Below are positions 27,849 through 33,464 of a DNA stretch of 33,464 nt, piece by piece. The notes beneath the pieces are model-generated. The model did no database searches, was not told the origin of the DNA, and saw only the letters and a program-made list of their open reading frames with translations. Both the position numbers and the translations under genes were made by a program. Numbering within the stretch: position 1 is the stretch's first letter; each line of letters opens with the position of its first letter. Source of the DNA: a virus. Location of the stretch: the IMG/VR virus record IMGVR_UViG_3300047195_000411, positions 1 to 33,464 of that record. One strand, written 5' to 3'.

Positions 27849-28354
27849 CTTTCATCAAGATCTATCAAACGGTCTAAGTACCAAAGTGCTTTCTTCAGTG
27901 ATTCTGTCCCGCCTTTATGGCGCTCACGCCACACATACTTGGCGATATTTCCCTTTAGATATCCGCGATATTCTTCAAAAGTTAACTGCGCTTCAATGGC
28001 TTCAATGCATTCAATTACGCCGTCGGCATAATGAGGCGGATGATTGACTAGATCAGGCTGCAACTCAGGACGGGAAGGTTTGGTTGCCCATGGAACTGGA
28101 CAAACCCCATCTTTACAACCGTTGTCTTCTACCGGCTCAAACCACGGCGCTTCCTTGACAGCAGTTGTTCCTGCTCCAAGGTGTCCGCCGAGGGCAAAGA
28201 AATCATCAATGTCTTTGGCTTTGGTGACGCTCCCGGATACTGCTCCAGTGCTTCCTCCATTGACGGGATGTAACCGGTCATCCCCGGCCTCTGTCCCTCC
28301 AACGCTGGATTCCCCTCCAACCCGAGATTCGTCCGCTCCATTCCCTGCTCGCAT
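27845..28354 (-). CDS. DUF3310-type protein (SaV-like) with an overlapped N-terminus
   Basis: From residue about 103, VNHPPHYADGVIECIEAIE, GYLKGNIAKYVWRERHKGG and ALWYLDRLIDL match the DUF3310 family of phage proteins, which form small oligomeric helical folds of unclear role in nucleotide metabolism. The first 43 residues (Gly/Ser-rich) look unlike coding sequence and lie over the body of the 28129..28500 gene, while residues from KAKDIDDFFALGG look real. So the true product may start later or arise by a -1 shift from the overlapping gene. The stop overlaps the NblA-like gene's stop by four bases in convergent fashion. Confidence 0.75.
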   Translation of the reverse strand: MRAGNGADESRVGGESSVGGTEAGDDRLHPVNGGSTGAVSGSVTKAKDIDDFFALGGHLGAGTTAVKEAPWFEPVEDNGCKDGVCPVPWATKPSRPELQPDLVNHPPHYADGVIECIEAIEAQLTFEEYRGYLKGNIAKYVWRERHKGGTESLKKALWYLDRLIDLDES

Positions 28355-28500
28355 GCTGCTAAGCCCCTGTTGTACATGTCATACAAGGGTACATCATTTT
28401 CCTCGTTATCGAGAGGTGCACCAAACATATCTTCGTCAAGGCAGCGGCACTTGACTTCGTCTTGAACGAAACTATCTAGGAATCCTGCAGCGCCGTGCAT
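28129..28500 (-). CDS. Acidic hypothetical, overlapping the DUF3310 gene
   Basis: A 123-residue frame from ATG 28500 (an in-frame TTG at 28527 would add nine residues). Residues 1-83 look natural: acidic, with CRCLDEDMFG, then VPLYDMYNRGL and YIPSMEEALEQYPG. After about residue 90 the frame turns basic and odd (RKRRGLSR) while the neighbouring frame begins to look real. Probably the N-terminal part of one protein with the DUF3310 domain, or a separate gene with a long overlap. No family recognised. The start lies 40 bases from a divergent plus-strand start. Confidence 0.6.
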   Translation of the reverse strand: MHGAAGFLDSFVQDEVKCRCLDEDMFGAPLDNEENDVPLYDMYNRGLAACEQGMERTNLGLEGNPALEGQRPGMTGYIPSMEEALEQYPGASPKPKTLMISLPSADTLEQEQLLSRKRRGLSR

Positions 28501-28540
28501 AGCTATATACGACTTAAATTTTCTCAATTACAATATTATC

Positions 28541-28978
28541 ATGGCAAGATTTTACGACCCTCGTCAAGGCAAAGAAGACGAACCGTTTGATACACGGATC
28601 GGTAATAAGGGGCGTCTTCAATACGACCCAAGGCACGACTCTGGTACCTCTGGAGCTGAATCATCTGACTTGCATCCTGAGCAAGCGTATGATACAGATC
28701 TTCGCCGCGTAGAGCCTGATGAAAGGCAAGCGGTTGAATCATTAAACAATAAACAAGATCAAATTGCTAAATATTTTGCGGCCGCCAGGAGTGCTGGTAA
28801 GTTTCGTCAAAAAGCTGCAATTGATGAGCCGACCATTCGTGGCAAGACCCCCAGGACAGAAGCTAATGTTGCTGGTACTGCCATGCCAAGCATGGGTGAC
28901 AGGATTGGTAAAGGGGGTAGCACAAACTATTCTGATGGCCCGCAACGCTCTTCTGGAAGCTTCAGGGGATTCTTTTAA
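28541..28978 (+). CDS. Hydrophilic hypothetical protein
   Basis: A 145-residue, strongly charged protein (FYDPRQGKEDEPFDTRIGNK, and RRVEPDERQAVESLNNKQDQ) with Gly/Ser/Thr-rich C-terminal end. It is a single plus-strand gene inside a minus-strand cluster, divergent from the DUF3310-associated gene and convergent with the next minus-strand gene, sharing stop-codon bases with it. The promoter must overlap the neighbour. No family recognised, possibly disordered. Confidence 0.6.
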   Translation: MARFYDPRQGKEDEPFDTRIGNKGRLQYDPRHDSGTSGAESSDLHPEQAYDTDLRRVEPDERQAVESLNNKQDQIAKYFAAARSAGKFRQKAAIDEPTIRGKTPRTEANVAGTAMPSMGDRIGKGGSTNYSDGPQRSSGSFRGFF

Positions 28979-29172
28979 CGGTGACGGGTGTTATAAGCTT
29001 CAAGTTCTAAAGAATCTTGAAGTTGCTCAAACATATCAGAGAGCATGTTAAGTACCCACTGAACATCATCACTGCGGTATCGAGATAACTTTTTAGAGAT
29101 CTCTTCATTCTCCTGGAAGATCACTGAACGAGTCAGGACTTCCAGGATGTCAAGCTTTTTATCTACATTCAT
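28975..29172 (-). CDS. Small acidic helical protein
   Basis: A 65-residue protein that is helical throughout, with leucines spaced for a coiled coil (KLDILEVLTRSVIF, then VLNMLSDMFEQLQDSLELE). On the minus strand GTAGGA lies about 13 bases before the ATG. It is the last gene of a minus-strand run that includes dCTP deaminase, and may be a regulatory or partner protein. No family recognised. Confidence 0.65.
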   Translation of the reverse strand: MNVDKKLDILEVLTRSVIFQENEEISKKLSRYRSDDVQWVLNMLSDMFEQLQDSLELEAYNTRHR

Positions 29173-29194
29173 TTGTCCGTTTTTCCTACATTAA

Positions 29195-29782
29195 TTAAAC
29201 TTGAGAGAAGACAATTTCTTTCTCTTGGTTTTGGTATTTACCTTTTCGGTCCTGGTAGGTAATCTCGCAGGGGTTACCGCGATAAAACAACAGTTGTGTA
29301 ATACCTTCATCAGCATAGATCCGATTAAACAAACCAGTACAATTACTGATTTCTAAAGTGAGGTAACCCTCCCACCCAGATTCTGCTGGGGTGATGTTAA
29401 CCAAGATCCCCGACCGGGCATATGTAGATTTACCGACTGCAACAACAGTTACATCACGAGGAAGTTTAAGGCGTTCCTGGGCAACACCTAAGCAATAGCC
29501 ATAAGGAGGCAGCATAAAATACTGGCCCTTCTCATCTTCTAATAATTCAGATTCGCAAAGAATTTCAGGATTGAATTCTTTTGGATCACATTCACCAGCT
29601 TGAATGCGACCAAAGATAAGACATTGTTTAGGTGATAGGCGAATGTCATAGCCATAGGAACTGAGTCCATAACTCAAGATCCGTTGATCACCTCGTTGGC
29701 TAACAAGATGATCTTTAAATGGAGCAATCATCTCCTTGTTCTGAGCCAAGTACTTGATTTCCCAGTCGGCCAGTATGCTCAT
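29195..29782 (-). CDS. dcd: dCTP deaminase
   Basis: A 195-residue dCTP deaminase (dCTP to dUTP), supplying dTTP precursors for phage DNA synthesis. Typical signatures: SSYGYDIRLSP at 41-51, LPPYGYCLGV at 91-100, GKSTYARSGI at 117-126 with S119 and R123 matching the conserved catalytic serine and arginine, and GWEGYLTLEISN at 136-147 with E144, the general base. The ending YQDRKGKYQNQEKEI is the family's C-terminal lid. Full length, no defects. It lies in a minus-strand operon next to a methyltransferase-like gene. Very sure of family; the mono- versus bifunctional (dUTPase) form cannot be told by eye. Confidence 0.95.
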   Translation of the reverse strand: MSILADWEIKYLAQNKEMIAPFKDHLVSQRGDQRILSYGLSSYGYDIRLSPKQCLIFGRIQAGECDPKEFNPEILCESELLEDEKGQYFMLPPYGYCLGVAQERLKLPRDVTVVAVGKSTYARSGILVNITPAESGWEGYLTLEISNCTGLFNRIYADEGITQLLFYRGNPCEITYQDRKGKYQNQEKEIVFSQV

Positions 29783-29815
29783 TGCGGCGTTGAAACGTCT
29801 TTCAGTCTACAAAAC

Positions 29816-30403
29816 CTAGCAGAGAATCCGGCCCTTTTCCTCGTAAATATCAATAAATTTTTGCACGGAATTACCTGCGTCATCCATGGGTGGCAAGTAA
29901 ACCAAGAACGAAGTACAGGTCTTGTGCCTGTCAATACCATTACTCGTATTTTTAACCAACGTTGGTGCGGTTTTCAAGATACAGACAGGAAAGTCGAATA
30001 ATTTTTGTTCATACCGAATCATGTCCGGGCAGTTGGTAAAGTACAAACCTTGTTCAACTTCACGGTTAAACCAGGATCGATACAGTTTTCTAAACCAAAC
30101 AGCATGAGAAGATACCAAGGTGGGAGACGAAGCCCGGGTCATCTTCCACCTATCGTTTTTTTTATCACGAAAATACGCTCCACCTGGAGGAAATAAATAA
30201 ACACGTCCGTACCACTGCTGAGCATTTAATCCGTCATCTTGCGGAGTAAAAAACTTTTCTGCTTCGACATACTCATTGGCAACCTTGGAACTGGCAACAT
30301 CAAGCTCAATGCCGTTCAACAAAGCATGTGCAGAAGATACCAGATCATAGCTGGTGATTAACTCAAGATCTTCTTTGCGACTGCGAATATCATGAATAGC
30401 CAT
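29816..30403 (-). CDS. Dam-like N6-adenine methyltransferase homologue, degenerate motif
   Basis: A 195-residue protein similar to the phage Dam family (PF05869-type): ELDVASSKVANEY at 33-45, EKFFTPQDDGLNAQQW at 49-64 followed by YGRVYLFPPGG, and a late strand region with YLPP. In active enzymes the last block has [ND]PP[YF], where the target adenine is bound; here it is F-P-P-G (71-74), so first and last residues are replaced. That makes methylation doubtful, or points to a derived function. It lies 2 bases from the next upstream gene's stop in the same operon as dCTP deaminase. Family moderately sure; activity uncertain. Confidence 0.72.
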   Translation of the reverse strand: MAIHDIRSRKEDLELITSYDLVSSAHALLNGIELDVASSKVANEYVEAEKFFTPQDDGLNAQQWYGRVYLFPPGGAYFRDKKNDRWKMTRASSPTLVSSHAVWFRKLYRSWFNREVEQGLYFTNCPDMIRYEQKLFDFPVCILKTAPTLVKNTSNGIDRHKTCTSFLVYLPPMDDAGNSVQKFIDIYEEKGRILC

Positions 30404-30405
30404 GA

Positions 30406-30789
30406 CTACTCAGCCGCCTTGTTGTAGTCTATTTCCAAATAGCGAATACCATCTGCATCATTGATGATATAACCAGCTTTTTCAATCGGATCAATCTTCT
30501 GTGCAGCCTGGAGGATACGACGGAAAGTTTCAGCTAAGTCACCATCATTACTACGTTCACATTCTTCCTGTGCTGAGTGAATTTCTTTTAAGGTCAAAAA
30601 GAACATAGAGCGCTCTTTGTTTTCAGGCTGGAACACCATGACGCCAGGGCCTTCGTGCTCCCACATTTTCAAATATTGTTGACCCATGTCACCAAGAATC
30701 AACTTAATGGTGGTATCAAGCATCTTGGCCTTAGTCTGATCTAGGTCTGGACCAATGACTGAAGCGATTAACTGTTCACGTTTTTTCAT
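30406..30789 (-). CDS. Hypothetical protein in the minus-strand operon
   Basis: A 127-residue alpha/beta protein, starting MKKREQLIASVIGPDLDQ. Features are helices with Asp/Lys, a strand VMVFQPENKERSMFFLTL and a terminal IRYLEIDYNK. The start overlaps the stop of the gene upstream by four bases. No family recognised. The operon contains nucleotide and DNA-modification functions, so an early role in DNA metabolism is plausible. Confidence 0.65.
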   Translation of the reverse strand: MKKREQLIASVIGPDLDQTKAKMLDTTIKLILGDMGQQYLKMWEHEGPGVMVFQPENKERSMFFLTLKEIHSAQEECERSNDGDLAETFRRILQAAQKIDPIEKAGYIINDADGIRYLEIDYNKAAE

Positions 30790-31244
30790 TTTTCCAAAAG
30801 TCCTTGCCGTGCAAGAGATTCGAGGAGCTTGGGAAGGGGCTTATACAGTACGACAAGCTTGCCTAAGTTACCACGCTTTTTAACCAGCTTACCCTTCTCG
30901 TCCCGCACCTTGTCAAATTCACCGGAACGAATCAGGTATTCTGCCACGCACCGCAGCCTTCTCTTCAAGGGCAACTCGGCCAGGGGAAATTTACCGCAGA
31001 TGGTATCCGGTTGCATATCCTTGAATGCAATCCGCAACCGATTTGCCAACGTCATGTTGGAGTTAGCGTCTTCTTCTTCATAATTTTTAAGGTTTTGCAA
31101 GTATCGTTGCAAACACTCATCATCAAAAGAACCACTGGGGGGAAGAAAGTCAACAACTTGAAAGACTAAAGATGCTGGCAAAGCCTCTTCGTAGTTGTCA
31201 ACTGTGACGGAACCAATACAAATTCCTTGGAAACGATACGCCAT
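30786..31244 (-). CDS. Hypothetical protein in the minus-strand operon
   Basis: A 152-residue protein starting MAYRFQGICIGSVTVDNYEE. The N-terminal half is beta-rich (SLVFQVVDFLPPSG), the C-terminal half is basic and helical with PLKRRLRCVAEYLIRSG, resembling a small winged-helix DNA-binding segment, and ends LLESLARQGLLEK. One-base stop/start overlap (TAATG) with the HTH gene above indicates tight coupling. No family recognised; a replication or regulation accessory is possible. Confidence 0.65.
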   Translation of the reverse strand: MAYRFQGICIGSVTVDNYEEALPASLVFQVVDFLPPSGSFDDECLQRYLQNLKNYEEEDANSNMTLANRLRIAFKDMQPDTICGKFPLAELPLKRRLRCVAEYLIRSGEFDKVRDEKGKLVKKRGNLGKLVVLYKPLPKLLESLARQGLLEK

Positions 31245-31657
31245 TATTCTAATTTCCCTTCGGTAGTAGTTTGGTACAGCGGTTTTACCTTATGGAAATC
31301 AGAAGAAACCATGGGTCTGTCCTTAGAAAATGAACGGACCAGATGATTCCAGGGTATACGAATTACGGCGCGTTTGCCAGGATCTGGACAAACGTTAATG
31401 TAATGGACACCTTCACTCCATCCTTTGTCCGCATTTTTGCGACCTGTTGCCATCCAATTGCGGATTGTTTGATCAGATACCCCAAGACGCCTGGCACATT
31501 CTTCAGTTGAAACGTACTCGTCCGCAAACGCCTCTGGATTTAATAGGTCCGTTTCTCCGTTTTGATAACGGCTATGCCACATAGATGCCAAGATATTTCT
31601 GATTCCCTTCAGCTCAAACGCTACATCTTCTAATCCTTTTCGAAGTCCGTATTTCAT
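31244..31657 (-). CDS. Helix-turn-helix regulator (excisionase/MerR-like)
   Basis: A 137-residue protein from ATG 31657. STEECARRLGVSDQTIRNWM is a clear helix-turn-helix, followed by a wing-like segment with GVHYINVCPDPGKRAVIRIP and WNHLVRSF, similar in layout to the small HTH gene at 22325..22534 (both have HTH, then G-x-H-[YF], then a strand and WN). The longer frame from 31747 adds 30 residues but would overlap the divergent membrane gene. It heads the minus-strand operon and may regulate it. The N-terminal 40 residues are a charged helix of unknown role. Confidence 0.75.
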   Translation of the reverse strand: MKYGLRKGLEDVAFELKGIRNILASMWHSRYQNGETDLLNPEAFADEYVSTEECARRLGVSDQTIRNWMATGRKNADKGWSEGVHYINVCPDPGKRAVIRIPWNHLVRSFSKDRPMVSSDFHKVKPLYQTTTEGKLE

Positions 31658-31711
31658 AAGGCAAAAAGTTTTGTTTAATGCTAGTGTGTGGGAAAAGTTT
31701 TTGTAGCCACC

Positions 31712-32011
31712 ATGGAAGAGCAAATTTCTCCTAGTCAAATCCCCCAACAGTCAGTGCCTACCCCTGGGACAATTACCCCAGAACAACTCGAAATGATGAA
31801 GGCCCGTGCAAGGGAAGCAGCCATGCGTACAACACTGGAACAACGCCAACAACAGATGGTTCCACAACAAGTCGTCTATATTCGTCGCAACTTTACAGTT
31901 GCAGAATTAATTCTTGTCGTGTTGCTGTCCTGTGGTCTTGTGACAGCAGTTCAAGTTGGTTGGAATTTTGCAGCCAAGACTCTACCACGCATTGAAATCA
32001 AGGTTAAGTAG
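31712..32011 (+). CDS. Small membrane-anchored protein, unknown
   Basis: A 99-residue protein with Pro/Gln-rich N-terminus, helical middle with Glu/Arg (MMKARAREAAMRTTLEQRQQ) and a C-terminal membrane segment around residues 64-83 (ELILVVLLSCGLVTAVQ), then a short basic end. ATG 31712 is used; a GTG at 31688 would add eight residues and lie closer to the divergent HTH gene. It precedes the second fibre gene. No family recognised; fits a lysis accessory, holin or virion membrane protein. Confidence 0.65.
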   Translation: MEEQISPSQIPQQSVPTPGTITPEQLEMMKARAREAAMRTTLEQRQQQMVPQQVVYIRRNFTVAELILVVLLSCGLVTAVQVGWNFAAKTLPRIEIKVK

Positions 32012-32029
32012 AGATAGGTACGGGCACAC

Positions 32030-32035
32030 TATAAT
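32030..32035 (+). promoter_or_regulatory. Perfect TATAAT box before the second fibre gene
   Basis: TATAAT lies 30 bases upstream of GTG 32066. No -35 match is seen at the right distance, so it may need an activator or a phage factor, or be chance. The same TATAATGNAT decamer occurs at 9447..9456 before another late gene. Confidence 0.3.
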
Positions 32036-32065
32036 GCATCTAAGGGTATTTGCATGTAAAAATAC

Positions 32066-33464
32066 GTGGCCAACAGGCGCATTAGTGACTTACAAGAACT
32101 TGCTGGTATCAGTCTTGCGGAAGCAGATCTGTTTACGGTTGTTCGTGTAGCGGAAGTTGACCCGGCGTTAAAAAATAAAAAACTAACCATTTCTGGAACC
32201 AAGGCGTATTTAAATATTTACTACCTTCCCCGCACAGGGGGCACCATCAGTGGTTCTGTTGTAATTGAAAGCGGCCTTACGGTTTCTGGTGGTATTACAA
32301 CATCCGGTCTGACGGTTACTGGTGCGTCAACTTTTAATTCAGTCATTGTTCAAACCAATGCAACGGTCAGTGGAACCATTAGTGGAAGCACACTTACCGG
32401 TAACACGATTCGTGCCACAACAATTCAAGGCGGAAACATTAGTGGTGGAACAATTAGCGGCGATACCATCAATGCAATCAGTGGTAATTTTTCAACACGC
32501 CTAAGTGGAACCGTTATTACCGGCAACTCAATCTCCGGTACTTCAGGCGTATTTCAAAACTTAAGTGGTGTCACAATCACGGGCACTACCGTCCAAGCGA
32601 CCACGGGTATTTTTGGAACGCTGTCAACACCAGCCCTGGTGGTTAGCGGTAACTTAACCGTTGAAAGCGGCCTGATTGTTTCAGGTAATGCTCAGTTTGC
32701 AACCAATGCAACGGTCACTGGTACTTTATCGGGAGCAACGATTACCGGTAATGCGATACGAGCAACAAATATTACAGGTGTTGCCGGGGTATTCACAACT
32801 AGCGTTTCTGGTGCACTCATTACAGGTGACACGGGACGGTTTGCAAACATCACTGGCGTTTCTGGTACCTTCACTACCAGGGTCAGCGGAGCTACTATTA
32901 CTGGTGATGCAGGTAACTTCGGTACGGTAACAGGAATCTCGGGGACATTTACTCAGATTCTTTCCGGGGCAACAATTACGGGTAATATTGGACAATTCAC
33001 CAACTTGACTGGTGCCACTATTGTCGGCACCACTACGGTTTCTGGTGCAACAATCACTGGTAACACTGGTGTATTTACTAATTTTACTGGTGTCACAATT
33101 GTCGGAACAACCACCGTCTCCGGTGCAACTGTTACAGGTAATGCTGGACAATTTACCAACTTAACCGGCGTAACAATCGTAGGTACCACCACGGTTTCAG
33201 GCGCAACTATTACAGGCAACGCGGGGCGATTTACCGATATCACCGGGGTTAATGTCATTGGCACCACTACGGTTTCTGGTGCAACAGTCACTGGTAATGC
33301 TGGTGTATTTACCAACTTGACAGGCATTGCTGGCACTTTTACCACCAGTGTTTCAGGTGCTACTGTCACAGGTAATATTGTACGAGGAACCTCTGGTGTA
33401 TTCTTGAATCTAAGCGGCACCACAATCAGTGGTGTATCCGGCATTTTTGCTTCGGGTTTGACTA
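32066..33464 (+). CDS. Second repetitive tail fibre, 3' end beyond window
   Basis: An open frame of 466 codons from GTG 32066 with no stop before the window end; a TAA at 32057..32059 fixes the start. Residues 1-55 form a compact N-terminal domain (RRISDLQELAGISLAEADLF then NKKLTISGTKAYLNIYY), a type often used by phages for attaching fibres to the particle. From residue 60 the protein is made of Gly/Thr/Ser/Val-rich repeats such as TVSGATITGN and GVFTNLTG, expected to form a triple-stranded beta-helix or beta-prism. Probable tail fibre or spike; receptor region lies outside the window. Confidence 0.8.
   Translation, partial: MANRRISDLQELAGISLAEADLFTVVRVAEVDPALKNKKLTISGTKAYLNIYYLPRTGGTISGSVVIESGLTVSGGITTSGLTVTGASTFNSVIVQTNATVSGTISGSTLTGNTIRATTIQGGNISGGTISGDTINAISGNFSTRLSGTVITGNSISGTSGVFQNLSGVTITGTTVQATTGIFGTLSTPALVVSGNLTVESGLIVSGNAQFATNATVTGTLSGATITGNAIRATNITGVAGVFTTSVSGALITGDTGRFANITGVSGTFTTRVSGATITGDAGNFGTVTGISGTFTQILSGATITGNIGQFTNLTGATIVGTTTVSGATITGNTGVFTNFTGVTIVGTTTVSGATVTGNAGQFTNLTGVTIVGTTTVSGATITGNAGRFTDITGVNVIGTTTVSGATVTGNAGVFTNLTGIAGTFTTSVSGATVTGNIVRGTSGVFLNLSGTTISGVSGIFASGLT
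32300..33464 (+). repeat. Beta-repeat tract of the second fibre
   Basis: Units of about 22-36 residues with consensus TVSGATITGNxGxFTNLTG and an inserted VTIVGTT in the later copies. In the later part, units are nearly identical at DNA level, for example CACCACTACGGTTTCTGGTG occurs repeatedly. The tract continues past the window. Confidence 0.85.

Noticed and set aside
27820-28047. Plus-strand frame across the convergent junction
   Set aside because: It runs antisense to the conserved DUF3310 domain and overlaps the NblA-like gene's end.
28044-28454. Plus-strand frame of 136 codons opposite the two-frame region
   Set aside because: Pro/Ser/Arg-rich antisense of a region already read in two minus frames; no ribosome site or family.
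32019-32036. Resemblance to a T7 RNA polymerase promoter (TACGGGCACACTATAA)
   Set aside because: One base longer than the T7 core and with several mismatches; no phage RNA polymerase in the window.
31956-32150. Plus-strand frame of 64 codons at the start of the second fibre
   Set aside because: It overlaps both the membrane gene end and the fibre start and has no ribosome site.

Overview
This window is a piece of a tailed double-stranded DNA phage genome, almost certainly a virus of cyanobacteria. The phage assignment rests on a canonical morphogenesis order (large terminase, portal, scaffold-like protein, major capsid protein, then virion proteins, fibres and a lysozyme), very tight packing with many ATGA/TAATG overlaps, and two clear intrinsic terminators. 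The cyanobacterial host is inferred from an NblA-like gene (27546..27848, the phycobilisome-degradation adaptor family) and from several small proteins of a type I associate with cyanophages (for example the 40-residue peptide ending in KYRGQG and an FRARxxC...RYWxC protein). I see no tape-measure-sized protein, no sheath and no recognisable tube protein, so a podovirus-like particle is the most economical reading. This is inference.

Layout. (1) 1..8654: packaging and head block on the plus strand: terminase, a membrane/coiled-coil protein, an AbrB-like protein, small proteins, portal, an overlapping scaffold-like gene, an Ala/Gly-rich protein, the major capsid protein, a second Thr/Ser/Gly-rich virion protein and a helix-hairpin-helix protein, closed by a strong intrinsic terminator. 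(2) 8684..14259: virion and entry proteins, including an M23-type peptidase with apparently permuted motifs and a SleB-like cell-wall hydrolase. (3) 14304..20629: host-recognition proteins: a 1637-residue collagen-like/repeat fibre, a small putative virion protein and a glycine-rich adhesin-like protein. (4) 20654..22273: a glycosyltransferase-methyltransferase fusion. (5) 22278..22672: a lone minus-strand helix-turn-helix gene with its own promoter and terminator, divergent from an HNH endonuclease gene across a short intergenic region with an inverted repeat. (6) 22672..27848: HNH endonuclease, a 920-residue virion-like protein, small cyanophage-type proteins, a second endonuclease-like gene, a lysozyme and the NblA-like gene. 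(7) 27845..31657: mostly minus-strand metabolic/early-type cluster: helix-turn-helix protein, two unknowns, a Dam-like methyltransferase homologue, dCTP deaminase, a small helical protein, and a DUF3310-type protein in a two-frame arrangement, with one plus-strand unknown inserted. (8) 31712..33464: a small membrane protein and the start of a second, repetitive fibre that runs off the end.

No rRNA, tRNA, CRISPR array, insertion sequence, integrase or attachment site was recognised. No stretch over 300 bases lacks a gene; the longest non-coding gap is about 137 bases (22535..22671), followed by about 105 bases before the capsid gene (6053..6157). All family assignments come from reading motifs by eye; no database search was run.
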